From contig NZ_CM001857.1 in the NCBI RefSeq assembly GCF_000400505.1, positions 2,694,134-2,758,133 of the forward strand: 64,000 bases of DNA. Reading direction: 5' to 3'. The notes under the pieces were generated by a model. That model was not told the origin of the DNA. It saw only the letters and a program-made list of their open reading frames with translations, and ran no database searches. A program made the translations under genes and the position numbers. Positions 9,913 through 18,024 of the stretch are shown piece after piece (within the stretch, counting starts at the first letter, position 1; the number at the start of each line of letters is the position of its first letter). Source of the stretch: Musicola paradisiaca NCPPB 2511. GTDB lineage: Bacteria; Pseudomonadota; Gammaproteobacteria; Enterobacterales; Enterobacteriaceae.

Positions 9913-10904
9913 GTCAGCTACTTTCCCCTAACGGCACGCAGCCCCTTTACCATCGCCTGTTCGAGTTTCTCTACAAATGGGGCATGCTGATTACCGTCAT
10001 GGCGCTGATCACCTTATTTGGGTTGGCGTCAGACACCTTTCTGGATCCCAACAACATCATTAATATTCTGCGCTCTATCGCCATCGTCACCGTGATCGCC
10101 ATCGGTGTATCCATGTCGTTGTCGGTCGGCGGATTCGACCTTTCCGTCGGCTCCACGGCATCGCTGGCCAACGCGCTGGTTATCTCGTTGTTCGTCTGGC
10201 ACGGTTTCGGCACTGCGGGGGCGATCGCGCTGACGCTGTTGCTCTGCCTGCTGGTGGGGCTGTTCAACGCCTTTCTGATCGTGGTGCTGCGCATCCCCGA
10301 TATGCTGGCGACGCTCGCCAGCCTGTTCGTGATCCAGGGCGTCGCCATGACCTACAGCTATGGCGGCTCCATTACCCAAAATATGTTGCTGCCGAGCGGC
10401 GAGATGGCGGAAGGCGTGATCCCTGAACTGTTCGCGACCTTGGGTCAGGTACCGGTGATCGTGATTATCATGCTGGCAGTCACGGTGGTGGTGCAGCTTT
10501 ATCTCTCCCTGACCCAGCACGGTCGCCGGATGTATGCCATCGGCGGCAACCCGGAAGCGGCGCGGCTGGCCGGCATCCGCACTGCCCGCTACCGCGTATT
10601 GGCGTATCTGATCTCGTCGCTGCTGGCGGCGCTGGGCGGAATTCTGCTGGCATCCCGCATCGGCTCTTCCCAGGTGAACGCCGGCGGCGGCTACCTGATG
10701 GATGCAGTGGCGGCGGCCTATATCGGTTTCTCGCTGGCAGGCTCCGGCAAGCCGAACGCGCTGGGAACGCTGGTCGGCGCCGTCTTACTGGGGGTCTTGC
10801 AGAACGGTCTGGTGATGTTATCGGTGCCTTATTACGCCATGGATATCATCAAAGGCTTAGTGCTGGCGCTGGCGCTGGCCATGACTTACGTCCAGAAACG
10901 CTGA
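9909..10904 (+). CDS. sugar-type ABC transporter permease (RbsC class)
   Basis: Inner-membrane subunit of the importer encoded with the preceding ATPase gene, which it overlaps (GTG start inside GTGA), implying translational coupling. The 331 residues contain about eight to ten hydrophobic segments and family marks such as VGGFDLSVGSTASLANA near residue 70 and the cytoplasmic-loop sequence GGNPEAARLAGI near residue 213. A single permease implies a homodimer in the ATPase-plus-two-permease complex. The operon ends here: the downstream hairpin is oriented for the opposite strand. The expected substrate-binding protein is missing from the neighbourhood. Confidence 0.9.
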   Translation: MSQLLSPNGTQPLYHRLFEFLYKWGMLITVMALITLFGLASDTFLDPNNIINILRSIAIVTVIAIGVSMSLSVGGFDLSVGSTASLANALVISLFVWHGFGTAGAIALTLLLCLLVGLFNAFLIVVLRIPDMLATLASLFVIQGVAMTYSYGGSITQNMLLPSGEMAEGVIPELFATLGQVPVIVIIMLAVTVVVQLYLSLTQHGRRMYAIGGNPEAARLAGIRTARYRVLAYLISSLLAALGGILLASRIGSSQVNAGGGYLMDAVAAAYIGFSLAGSGKPNALGTLVGAVLLGVLQNGLVMLSVPYYAMDIIKGLVLALALAMTYVQKR

Positions 10905-10922
10905 TGTCTGCGTTGAGGACAC

Positions 10923-10948
10923 AAAAAAAGCGGGCGGTGTTACCGCCC
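10923..10948 (-). terminator. terminator of the tetronate-type operon
   Basis: Stem GGGCGGT / ACCGCCC with a 3-base loop, followed on the minus strand by GC and seven T. It lies 125 bases after the stop of the alpha/beta hydrolase gene, closing the minus-strand operon. Confidence 0.85.
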
Positions 10949-11072
10949 CAAACTGACAACAGGCTAAACGGTTTTCAACTCAACGCGCCAGTCGGGTAAT
11001 ACAGGCGTCGGCGCGCACGCCTATCTCGCCGGAACACGCCGCCCCGGCGCTTATCACCGCAAGTGTCCGACA

Positions 11073-12146
11073 CTACCTCTTCAGACGCCGCAAAAGGCGA
11101 ACCCCCACCCCGGCGACCCCCAGCAGCACCCGCGACAAGCGTAACGAATCCAGCAGCGACCATAGCAGATAGACCCGCACGGTTTTGCCGTACCCGGGCG
11201 ACCCATGCACATCATCCAGCGCCAGCACATGGTTATGCCGGGACAAACGGCGGATCGTGTCCGCTTCGGCATTGGGGATCACCTCGTCGCGCAGGCTCTG
11301 AACGTAATACAGCCTGACGTTATGATTGATATCTCCCTGACGCATGACGAACGTGGTATCGAGGTAACGAAATACCTTGTCGTCGTCATCCCATTCCGGA
11401 TGGGTTTTCCCCACGTTCTGCCTGATAACCAGCCGCGTAACGTAAGGCAGCCGCCGGTAGACATCCCGATCGTGGTACAGCGAATCCAGCGGCGTACCCG
11501 CCATGGTGATCCCCAGGATACGGCTATCGGTCAGGCTGTTCTTATACGCAATAAACCCGCTAAAGCTCAGACCGAAAATGTGGCACCGGATATCGGGACG
11601 ATCCTGCGCGAGATAATCCAGCACATCGCTGTACATACGGAAAGACTGCTCACTGTAGGGCAGCTGGTTTTCCCCTACCCCCGGCATTTCCGTCAACACC
11701 ACGGTCACGTCAAAACGCTCAAACAGCCCCACCAGATGCACCCATTGCTCTTTCAGCGAGATAATACCGCCGTTGATAATGACGACGTTGTCGCTGCGCT
11801 TTCGGCTGAGGTAGCACACCTGCCGCCCCTGCGACAACGTGACCCGCGTCACTTTACCGTTATCGATATACTGCTGACGAAACAACCGCAGGCAATGCTG
11901 ATTGCACTCATGCTGGAGCGGCGTTTCCGGATAGGGAAAACGCGCCAGATTGTAAAGCGAACACGCCTTGAGCCATTCTCCCTGATGCTCATAGTGTTGC
12001 GCCTGACGGTAAAACACCTGGCTCCAGCTATGCGGCAGGTCGTCGCCCAGATGATGGATATCCGGCAGGATGGCGCGGGTTTCCGCGCCGACATTCAACA
12101 CATTGCTGTGCAGCAACACAAAATTCTTGAGTTCATCCAGCATCAT
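11073..12146 (-). CDS. alpha/beta hydrolase, candidate acetate-eliminating tetronate enzyme (Agg5-like)
   Basis: A 357-residue protein: a helical N-terminal half followed by an alpha/beta hydrolase core with the probable nucleophile Ser194 in FGLSFSGF, an acid in SLRDEVIP and a His in DDVHGSPGYG. The elbow reads GxSxS rather than GxSxG. In agglomerin and RK-682-type pathways an enzyme of this class removes acetate from an acetylated tetronate to create the exocyclic double bond. I assign that role because the other four enzymes of that pathway precede it in the same operon; sequence alone supports only the fold. Its ATG overlaps the stop of the acyltransferase gene, and a terminator follows it. 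Confidence 0.75.
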   Translation of the reverse strand: MMLDELKNFVLLHSNVLNVGAETRAILPDIHHLGDDLPHSWSQVFYRQAQHYEHQGEWLKACSLYNLARFPYPETPLQHECNQHCLRLFRQQYIDNGKVTRVTLSQGRQVCYLSRKRSDNVVIINGGIISLKEQWVHLVGLFERFDVTVVLTEMPGVGENQLPYSEQSFRMYSDVLDYLAQDRPDIRCHIFGLSFSGFIAYKNSLTDSRILGITMAGTPLDSLYHDRDVYRRLPYVTRLVIRQNVGKTHPEWDDDDKVFRYLDTTFVMRQGDINHNVRLYYVQSLRDEVIPNAEADTIRRLSRHNHVLALDDVHGSPGYGKTVRVYLLWSLLDSLRLSRVLLGVAGVGVRLLRRLKR

Positions 12147-12889
12147 GATGATGACTCCAGCGCAACACCTTCCATGTTGCTTTTTATCTGCGCCAGAAAT
12201 TCTGACGCCAACCGTCCGTCCAGTACGCGATGGTCGAAGATCATCGACAGCGTCGCGACATGCGACATTGCCATGTCCTGCGGGTTTCGCGATGGTTTTT
12301 CATTGATCACCCCCAACGTAAACGTGAACGTAGAGCCGGAAAGGGGAATGCAGGCGTCAGGGCCGTTTTTCCCCAACGACGTCACGGTGAAGCTGCCCCA
12401 GGTTTGCGCCTGTAACTTCGGCGACAACATGGCCAACCGCAGCAACAGGCTGGCCAGCCACGGCGGCAAACGCTGAATAAAACGGATTTTTTCGTAGTGC
12501 TCGCTGGTTGCCGCGTCCTCCTGCTTGAACTGCTGCAACGCCCGATCGATATCGGCAACAGGCAACCGATCCGTATTGCTGATCACCCGGGAATACACGC
12601 CGGATACGCCGTTCAGCGATTTTTCCAGCGTCACCCGGCTACTGATGTTATCCGGGCAAATCAACGTGCTGGCGCTGCCGTATTTGATCATCGCGTTCAG
12701 TTGCGGATACTGACGCAGCGCGTCGCTGATGGCTTTGATGGTTATCGCCGTCATACTGCGTTGCTGCCCGCCCGCGACGATGCGCGAGACATCGATCTCG
12801 CGCATAACGGTAATGGCAGGAATGCCCTTGGATATCGCCAGAAAGGAGAGCGTCTGGCGCCGTTCCCTAGAAACTTGCCGCAACTTCAT
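12143..12889 (-). CDS. stand-alone E2-type acyltransferase, candidate tetronate O-acetyltransferase (Agg4-like)
   Basis: A 248-residue protein equal to the catalytic domain of 2-oxo acid dehydrogenase E2 enzymes, without the lipoyl and peripheral-subunit-binding domains. The active-site motif DHRVLDG is at 219-225 (His220, Asp224), as in chloramphenicol acetyltransferase-like folds. An isolated E2 catalytic domain next to FkbH, ACP and KAS III is the mark of tetronate clusters, where Agg4 acetylates the primary hydroxyl of the tetronate before acetate is eliminated. Its start lies 23 bases inside the ACP gene and its stop overlaps the hydrolase start, so all are probably translated together. 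Role inferred from family and operon. Confidence 0.82.
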   Translation of the reverse strand: MKLRQVSRERRQTLSFLAISKGIPAITVMREIDVSRIVAGGQQRSMTAITIKAISDALRQYPQLNAMIKYGSASTLICPDNISSRVTLEKSLNGVSGVYSRVISNTDRLPVADIDRALQQFKQEDAATSEHYEKIRFIQRLPPWLASLLLRLAMLSPKLQAQTWGSFTVTSLGKNGPDACIPLSGSTFTFTLGVINEKPSRNPQDMAMSHVATLSMIFDHRVLDGRLASEFLAQIKSNMEGVALESSS

Positions 12890-13106
12890 GGCTCACCACC
12901 CGGTAAATGTCATTCAGCGTGGTGCACTGCAACACCTTTTCGACATCGATTTTGACGTTCTGCTGTTTTTCGATCTCCATCAGCAGATAGACGAACGTGA
13001 GCGAATCCCATTCCGGGAGGTTGGTCAAATCTTCCTGAGCCTGTTCGGTCGCCAGCCCCATGCCGGTTTTGGTGTTAATCAAGCCGATAAAATCGTCCAG
13101 TTTCAT
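12867..13106 (-). CDS. stand-alone acyl carrier protein (glyceryl carrier)
   Basis: A 79-residue acidic carrier protein with Ser35 in the motif EWDSLTFV, the site for phosphopantetheine. The ATG at 13106 has GAGAGGG seven bases before it; an ATG two codons earlier overlaps the FkbH stop. Discrete ACPs paired with FkbH proteins carry the glyceryl unit derived from 1,3-bisphosphoglycerate, and the adjacent fkbH gene suggests that role. It is not the fatty-acid ACP: it lacks the acpP neighbourhood and differs around the Ser site. The following acyltransferase gene begins before this one ends. Confidence 0.87.
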   Translation of the reverse strand: MKLDDFIGLINTKTGMGLATEQAQEDLTNLPEWDSLTFVYLLMEIEKQQNVKIDVEKVLQCTTLNDIYRVVSHEVAASF

Positions 13107-13108
13107 GG

Positions 13109-14858
13109 TCATTCCCTCTCGTTGACAGTGACGGTATTGCTGTTCCCGGCCAGTAATGCAGGAGCTGGATCGAGAATGGTGAACAGGTTGCTGGCGGTTT
13201 CAGCAAACCCGCAATCCGCATAGAACCGCTGGAATTTTTTGTTCTTTTCGGTCGGGCCGTATACGGCGGTGATCCGGTCGACGCCCTGCGCCTGACACAG
13301 ACCGAACAGCCAGCGCATTGCCGCGAACTCCACTTGTCGCCCGAAGATACGGCAACTCATGATGAAATTGTCGATATGGCAACCGTCGCTGGCGAAACGC
13401 AGAAATATCGCGCCAATGGTGCCGTAATCGCCGATGCGATCGCGACACGCCAGCGTAACCGCCTGATGCCCTTCCCGGGTCAGGTAGCCGGCCACATCCT
13501 GCGGGCTCATCCGTTGCGTCGTCATATTGAACTGGTTGGTACGCAACGTCAGTTGCGATACACGATCCAGCGAATCCGCCGCCACCGGGTGGATGGTCAG
13601 CGTCATATCCAGGCTGCTCAAGAAAGCCTGATCGTCCGCAAACTCTTTTTGCAGCTCAGTGCGGAGCTTGTTTTGCGCGTAGCTCAAATTGCGCATACGG
13701 TCATCGCTGCTGATCGTCGGGCGCTGGAAATAGTCGGCGGAAATCAGCGCAGCGACGTTCTCCGCCATGTCGCCGGAAAACTCCAGCACCGTGATCGCCG
13801 GAATGCGTGCTTTGACTTCTGCGCATTCAAACGCTGAATCATCAATAAAAAGCATGTGCTCCGGGGAGATGTTCAGTTCGTTGGCGATATTCAGAATGTT
13901 GCCGCTTTTCCCTTGCCAGTTGGCGCTCACCACGGAGAACTTATCCAGCGAAATTCGCATCTCATCGGCGCGGCGTTTAAACGCTTCTTCCACATTCTCC
14001 AGGTTGTTTTTGCTGCAAATGGCTAAAATGACGCCCTGATCGTACAGAGTGCGCAGATACGCCTGATAACGCAGGTGGCCCGTGCCGATGTGTTTATCCG
14101 CCATCAGGATGCCGTCGACACCGTCGTCGGCCAAAATGCCTTTCCACAACGTGTTATCCAGATCGCTGACCACGCATTTCAGCGTTTTCCCGAGCGCCTG
14201 CCGGATGGATGCGGCGCCGACGCGAGCGATGGCATCCAACGCCGCCAGACCGACGCCCAGCCCCAGTAACTGCGCAGTTCGGCTGGTCGCAGGGTCTTCC
14301 GTTATCCCGCCGGATTCCTGCAAATCGACCACCGTTACGCGGTGTTCCGTTTGCCCCAACGCCAAAAGAAACGAGTTAAACTCTCCGATCAGTTGCTTCA
14401 GTTCCGCGCGTTGATCCTGCGCGATAATCTGTTTGAGTTGCGACTCGCCGATATGGATAGTGTTCAGCACGACGTGAGCGCCACAGCCGGCGCCAGAAAA
14501 ATTCAGCAGATACGCCAGCCGGCTTTTTTTGCTCCTGAATTTTTTCGCCAATCTCAGCCGTGGGCAGCAACGCACCGATGTCGTTTTCAATAAAGGAAGT
14601 ATCCAGGGTATAAAAATGGAATTGCGCGCCAAATGTTTTGATGTCGGCGGCATTGCCCAGTACATGGGGAAAATAGTCGCTGTATAGACCGTCATAAAAG
14701 GAGGGATAGCAACCCAGTTCATTCAGGTTGAACGTAATCAGGTCATTCAACGCTTTGTGATTGAAATTGCTGAAGGTGGCAATATTAACAATACGTTTCC
14801 CTTCCGCCGTGATTTTTTTCGAGGCGGCGATCCGACCTAGTGCATTATCCTGTTTCAT
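13109..14858 (-). CDS. FkbH-like glyceryl-ACP synthase, frameshifted at a 7-A run
   Basis: HAD-superfamily protein of the FkbH type, which loads and dephosphorylates a glyceryl unit from 1,3-bisphosphoglycerate onto an ACP. Two overlapping frames encode it: the N-terminal part from the ATG at 14858 (AGGGA seven bases upstream) to about 14530, and the rest down to 13109. Joining them across the A7 run at 14524-14530 with one A fewer gives about 582 residues reading EQKSRLAYLLNFSG; the HAD motif DLDNTLWKG is near residue 232, and a C-terminal acetyltransferase-like region ends the protein. As written, translation stops soon after the run. The extra A may be a sequencing error, a phase-variable tract or a true mutation; everything else looks intact. 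It overlaps the ACP start region. Confidence 0.85.
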
Positions 14859-15025
14859 AAACATCCCTATTTTCTTTATACCCCAAATAATTCGCGTTTC
14901 AGAAAGGCGGCTGATACGTAAACCCCGATGCGTTTACTCAGCTTAGTGATTCGGGTAAATAATCGCAGCCAACACATATCATTTGAAATATAAAGGGTAT
15001 AGATAAAAATCCTTTTTACGTCATG

Positions 15026-16051
15026 TTATAAAAGATCTTTTTTGTTTCGGAGAATCAAACCGCCCGCCAGCCAACGTGAAGACTCAACAGAAATACCGAT
15101 AGCGCATTCATTGGCAAGGGAAATATCGCTGAATTCTTTTATTTGAAAAAATAACGCAGCATTGGCGGTATTACCAATTCTGTCCACCAGGCTGAATATT
15201 TTATCCGTCGTATAACCGATATCGGACAAAATTTTCACCAGCATTGAGCCGGAGAGTTGTGGCGGCAGCAGCCAGTCTGGACGCCCGCCTAATTTATCCG
15301 TCAATGCATTAACCGTATCCTGAGTAATAACCGGCACTAATTTCTCAATCAATTTATATTCTTCATTCAGCAAGGCGCCATATTCAATGTCATTACGACT
15401 GCCGCGCCAATTCGCCAGTTGACCGACCGCTTCATCAATACCCAGATATTGAAAAGAAATATGTTCAATCTCAATACTGGACGCCGATTGTTGATTGGAA
15501 ACCAGGCATCCACCGACGCCGTCGCCGAACAACGTATAGTTCACCAGTTCCTTCGTGTCTTTCTTTCCTGCATGTTCATCAAAGAAATTCAGGAACTTAT
15601 AGGCTGTTTCAACCCCGATAACCAGGCCGTTGTTTAGGCCATTATCCGGCGTAGCCACCAGCTCGCGGGCTAGCTTGAGCGCCTGTACGGCGCCGGAACA
15701 CCCCGAAACAATCTGGTAGGTTTCAATCTGCCGAAACCCCATGGCATGACACGCCTGATTTACGCTGCTTGGCAATAACGTATCCGGCGTGGCGGATGCC
15801 ACAATAATAAAATCAATACAATTTTTATTTATCCCTGTGCTGGCAAGAAGTTTCCGGATAACGATGCTAATTAATTCCGCTGACGACGCCGTTGGTTTAC
15901 CGGTATTCATATTAACGGCAAAATGCCGACCGGTATTACCGAAAAGTTTTTTAATTAAATCAGGTTTAAATCCGATTTTATCTCCCAATTCCTGATTGCT
16001 AATAACCGGGCCGGGCAAATAGGTTTCCACCGCATTAATATATACGCTCAT
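15026..16051 (-). CDS. KAS III-like ketosynthase, candidate tetronate-forming enzyme
   Basis: A 341-residue thiolase-fold protein of the FabH (ketoacyl-ACP synthase III) family. The catalytic Cys118 sits in QIVSGCSGAV and the Asn of the usual triad is at about 294 (GNTANAAL). The region where FabH has His (PHQAN) reads PPQLSG near residue 262, so the usual decarboxylating His is absent. In tetronate pathways a FabH-like enzyme joins glyceryl-ACP to a 3-oxoacyl thioester and closes the ring, a reaction that needs no decarboxylation. The start at 16051 has GAGGGA before it; the open frame runs to 16114 without support. First gene of the operon; base composition is richer in AT than its neighbours, hinting at transfer. 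Confidence 0.88.
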   Translation of the reverse strand: MSVYINAVETYLPGPVISNQELGDKIGFKPDLIKKLFGNTGRHFAVNMNTGKPTASSAELISIVIRKLLASTGINKNCIDFIIVASATPDTLLPSSVNQACHAMGFRQIETYQIVSGCSGAVQALKLARELVATPDNGLNNGLVIGVETAYKFLNFFDEHAGKKDTKELVNYTLFGDGVGGCLVSNQQSASSIEIEHISFQYLGIDEAVGQLANWRGSRNDIEYGALLNEEYKLIEKLVPVITQDTVNALTDKLGGRPDWLLPPQLSGSMLVKILSDIGYTTDKIFSLVDRIGNTANAALFFQIKEFSDISLANECAIGISVESSRWLAGGLILRNKKDLL

Positions 16052-16641
16052 TGTTGTTCCCTCATCGAAGCTTGTGATAAAGCTCTCATACCCGTTTATT
16101 TTTTGCAACAGCAATCTTATGCATTATTATAAAAAACTATTACTGATTATGCTTGTATTTTCCATAATGAAGAATAATTATCAGGATAATTTTTAGAGAG
16201 ATAAATTTATTTACTCACATGGCAAAAACATAATAAAACAACCTAATAATCGCCAGAAGAGAGGAAAACCAACCAGATAAAAGTGACAACCTCTGCCTAA
16301 ACCAAAACTATAAAATATTCTTTCTGAAGAAATCCGGAACGTAAAAAAAACGTCATCAATTCGCACGCAAAAATATTCAAAAATAATATTTTCAACTCAC
16401 CACCATGAATAATCACCAAAAAAAACGAATACTCTATTTTTATGTAGCTTATTTAAACCTCACTCAATAAAACAGCCTGATAATATCCATTACGCCACTT
16501 AATTATAAATACTAATTATTGTTGAGATAATGTTATCCGCCATAATATTAGGCAATACCATGTACCGTGTCGCCGCACCAGACGACGGCCTGATTCCGCC
16601 CCTCCCCCAGCGCCTGATTCAGACACCGCGACACCTCGCTG
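16052..16641. other. strongly AT-rich promoter region of the tetronate-type operon
   Basis: About 590 bases without a gene, markedly AT-rich from about 16130 to 16560 with many A and T tracts. Probable promoter and H-NS-type silencing region for the operon; no specific operator recognised. Confidence 0.5.
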
Positions 16642-16663
16642 AAATGTGAGCGTAATCGCATTT
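16642..16663 (+). promoter_or_regulatory. probable CRP site and promoter of sotB
   Basis: TGTGA-N6-TCGCA with AAA/TTT flanks, nine of ten core bases matching the CRP consensus. A TACAAT -10-like hexamer at about 16678-16683 places the site near -40, a class II activation position, ahead of the sotB start at 16718. Confidence 0.65.
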
Positions 16664-16717
16664 TTACCCATAATTGACTACAATGGCGCGCCCGTTACAC
16701 CAGATCAGGATCCCGCT

Positions 16718-17899
16718 ATGACATCCGCATCACCCTCGCGCGCCACCGCCTGGCTGCGCGTGGTCACATTGGCTATCGCCGCGTTTATCTTCAACACCAC
16801 AGAATTTATCCCGGTCGGCTTGCTGAGCAATATCGCCGACTCTTTCCAGATGAAGACTGAAGATGTCGGGTTGATGATCACCCTCTACGCCTGGATCGTG
16901 GCCGCGGCATCCCTCATCTGTATGCTGTTAACCAGCGCCGTTGAACGACGGCGCTTGCTGATCGGTATTTTCGGGCTGTTTATCATTAGCCATCTGATCT
17001 CTGCCGCCGCCTGGAGCTTCAATGCCCTGCTGCTTTCCCGCATCGGCGTGGCGCTGGCGCACTCCATTTTCTGGTCGATTACGGCCTCGCTGGCGATTCG
17101 CCTTGCCCCGCCGGGCAGGCGCGCCCAGGCGTTAGGGCTGATCGCCACCGGTTCGTCGCTGGCGATGATCATCGGATTACCGCTGGGACGTGTGGTGGGG
17201 CAATACATGGGCTGGCGCACCACGTTGGTACTTATCGCCGTTGGCGCCACTATCGCGCTGATCCTGCTGGCCCGCTTGCTCCCGCGGCTGCCCAGCGAAC
17301 ATTCCGGCTCACTCGCCAGTCTTCCCACACTGTTCAAGCGCCCGGAACTGGTGACTATCTACCTGACCACCGTGATGGTGGTGACGGCGCACTTCACTGC
17401 TTACAGCTATATCGAGCCGTTTATCCAAACGGTGGCTCAGTTGCCGGAAAACTTTACCACCTTGATCCTGTTGCTGTTCGGTATTGCGGGCATCGGCGGC
17501 AGTATGCTCTACAGTCGCTACAGCGAACGCTTTCCCACCGGTTTCATCATCACGGCGATGCTGTTGCTGGTTATTAGCCTGACACTGCTGAAACCGCTGT
17601 CCGGTTATCCGCTGGGGCTGACGCTGCTCTGTCTGGTATGGGGGCTATCCATGATGGCATTGGGGCTGGCGATGCAGGCCCGGGTGCTAATGCTGGCGCC
17701 GGACGCCAGCGATGTCGCGACATCGATTTATTCCGGGTTGTTTAACCTCGGTATCGGCGGCGGCGCTTTACTGGGCAACATGATCAGCCTGCATCTGAGT
17801 ATGGACAAGATCGGTTATATCGGCGCTCCGCTGGCACTGCTCCCACTGTGCGGCATGCTCGTCGGCGCTTATCGTAGTGTGCATCCTACCCGAGCCTGA
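16718..17899 (+). CDS. sotB: sugar efflux transporter SotB
   Basis: Major-facilitator drug/H+ antiporter-type protein of 393 residues and about 12 membrane segments, matching SotB of Dickeya and E. coli (YdeA), which exports arabinose and other sugars or inducers such as IPTG. Conserved [10 protein letters not shown] in TM1 and [15 protein letters not shown], motif C-like, in the first half. The ATG at 16718 gives the family length; the open frame starts at 16646 but that would include the promoter. A good CRP site lies upstream, which fits a sugar-related role. It is divergent from the tetronate-type operon; export of that product by SotB is possible but unsupported. Confidence 0.92.
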   Translation: MTSASPSRATAWLRVVTLAIAAFIFNTTEFIPVGLLSNIADSFQMKTEDVGLMITLYAWIVAAASLICMLLTSAVERRRLLIGIFGLFIISHLISAAAWSFNALLLSRIGVALAHSIFWSITASLAIRLAPPGRRAQALGLIATGSSLAMIIGLPLGRVVGQYMGWRTTLVLIAVGATIALILLARLLPRLPSEHSGSLASLPTLFKRPELVTIYLTTVMVVTAHFTAYSYIEPFIQTVAQLPENFTTLILLLFGIAGIGGSMLYSRYSERFPTGFIITAMLLLVISLTLLKPLSGYPLGLTLLCLVWGLSMMALGLAMQARVLMLAPDASDVATSIYSGLFNLGIGGGALLGNMISLHLSMDKIGYIGAPLALLPLCGMLVGAYRSVHPTRA

Positions 17900-17976
17900 C
17901 GCACAGCGCACCGATACCGCTAGCATGTCAACGGCGGCACGCCGGGAACGCACTGGGTGTCTGCAATATCTGCAAT

Positions 17977-18005
17977 AAAAAGCCGACCATCAGGTCGGCT
18001 CTTTA
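17977..18005. terminator. bidirectional terminator between sotB and lysP
   Basis: AAAA-AGCCGACC-ATCA-GGTCGGCT-CTTT hairpin between two convergent genes. The stem is a perfect 8 bp. Confidence 0.85.
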
Positions 18006-18024
18006 CTGCCTACGGTTTGAGCGC

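Noticed and set aside
11205..12476. 423-residue open frame on the plus strand
   Set aside because: Antisense to the hydrolase and acyltransferase genes, which have active-site motifs.
14524..14530. Programmed -1 frameshift at A AAA AAG in fkbH
   Set aside because: The second part of the gene needs a +1 shift (one A fewer), not -1.
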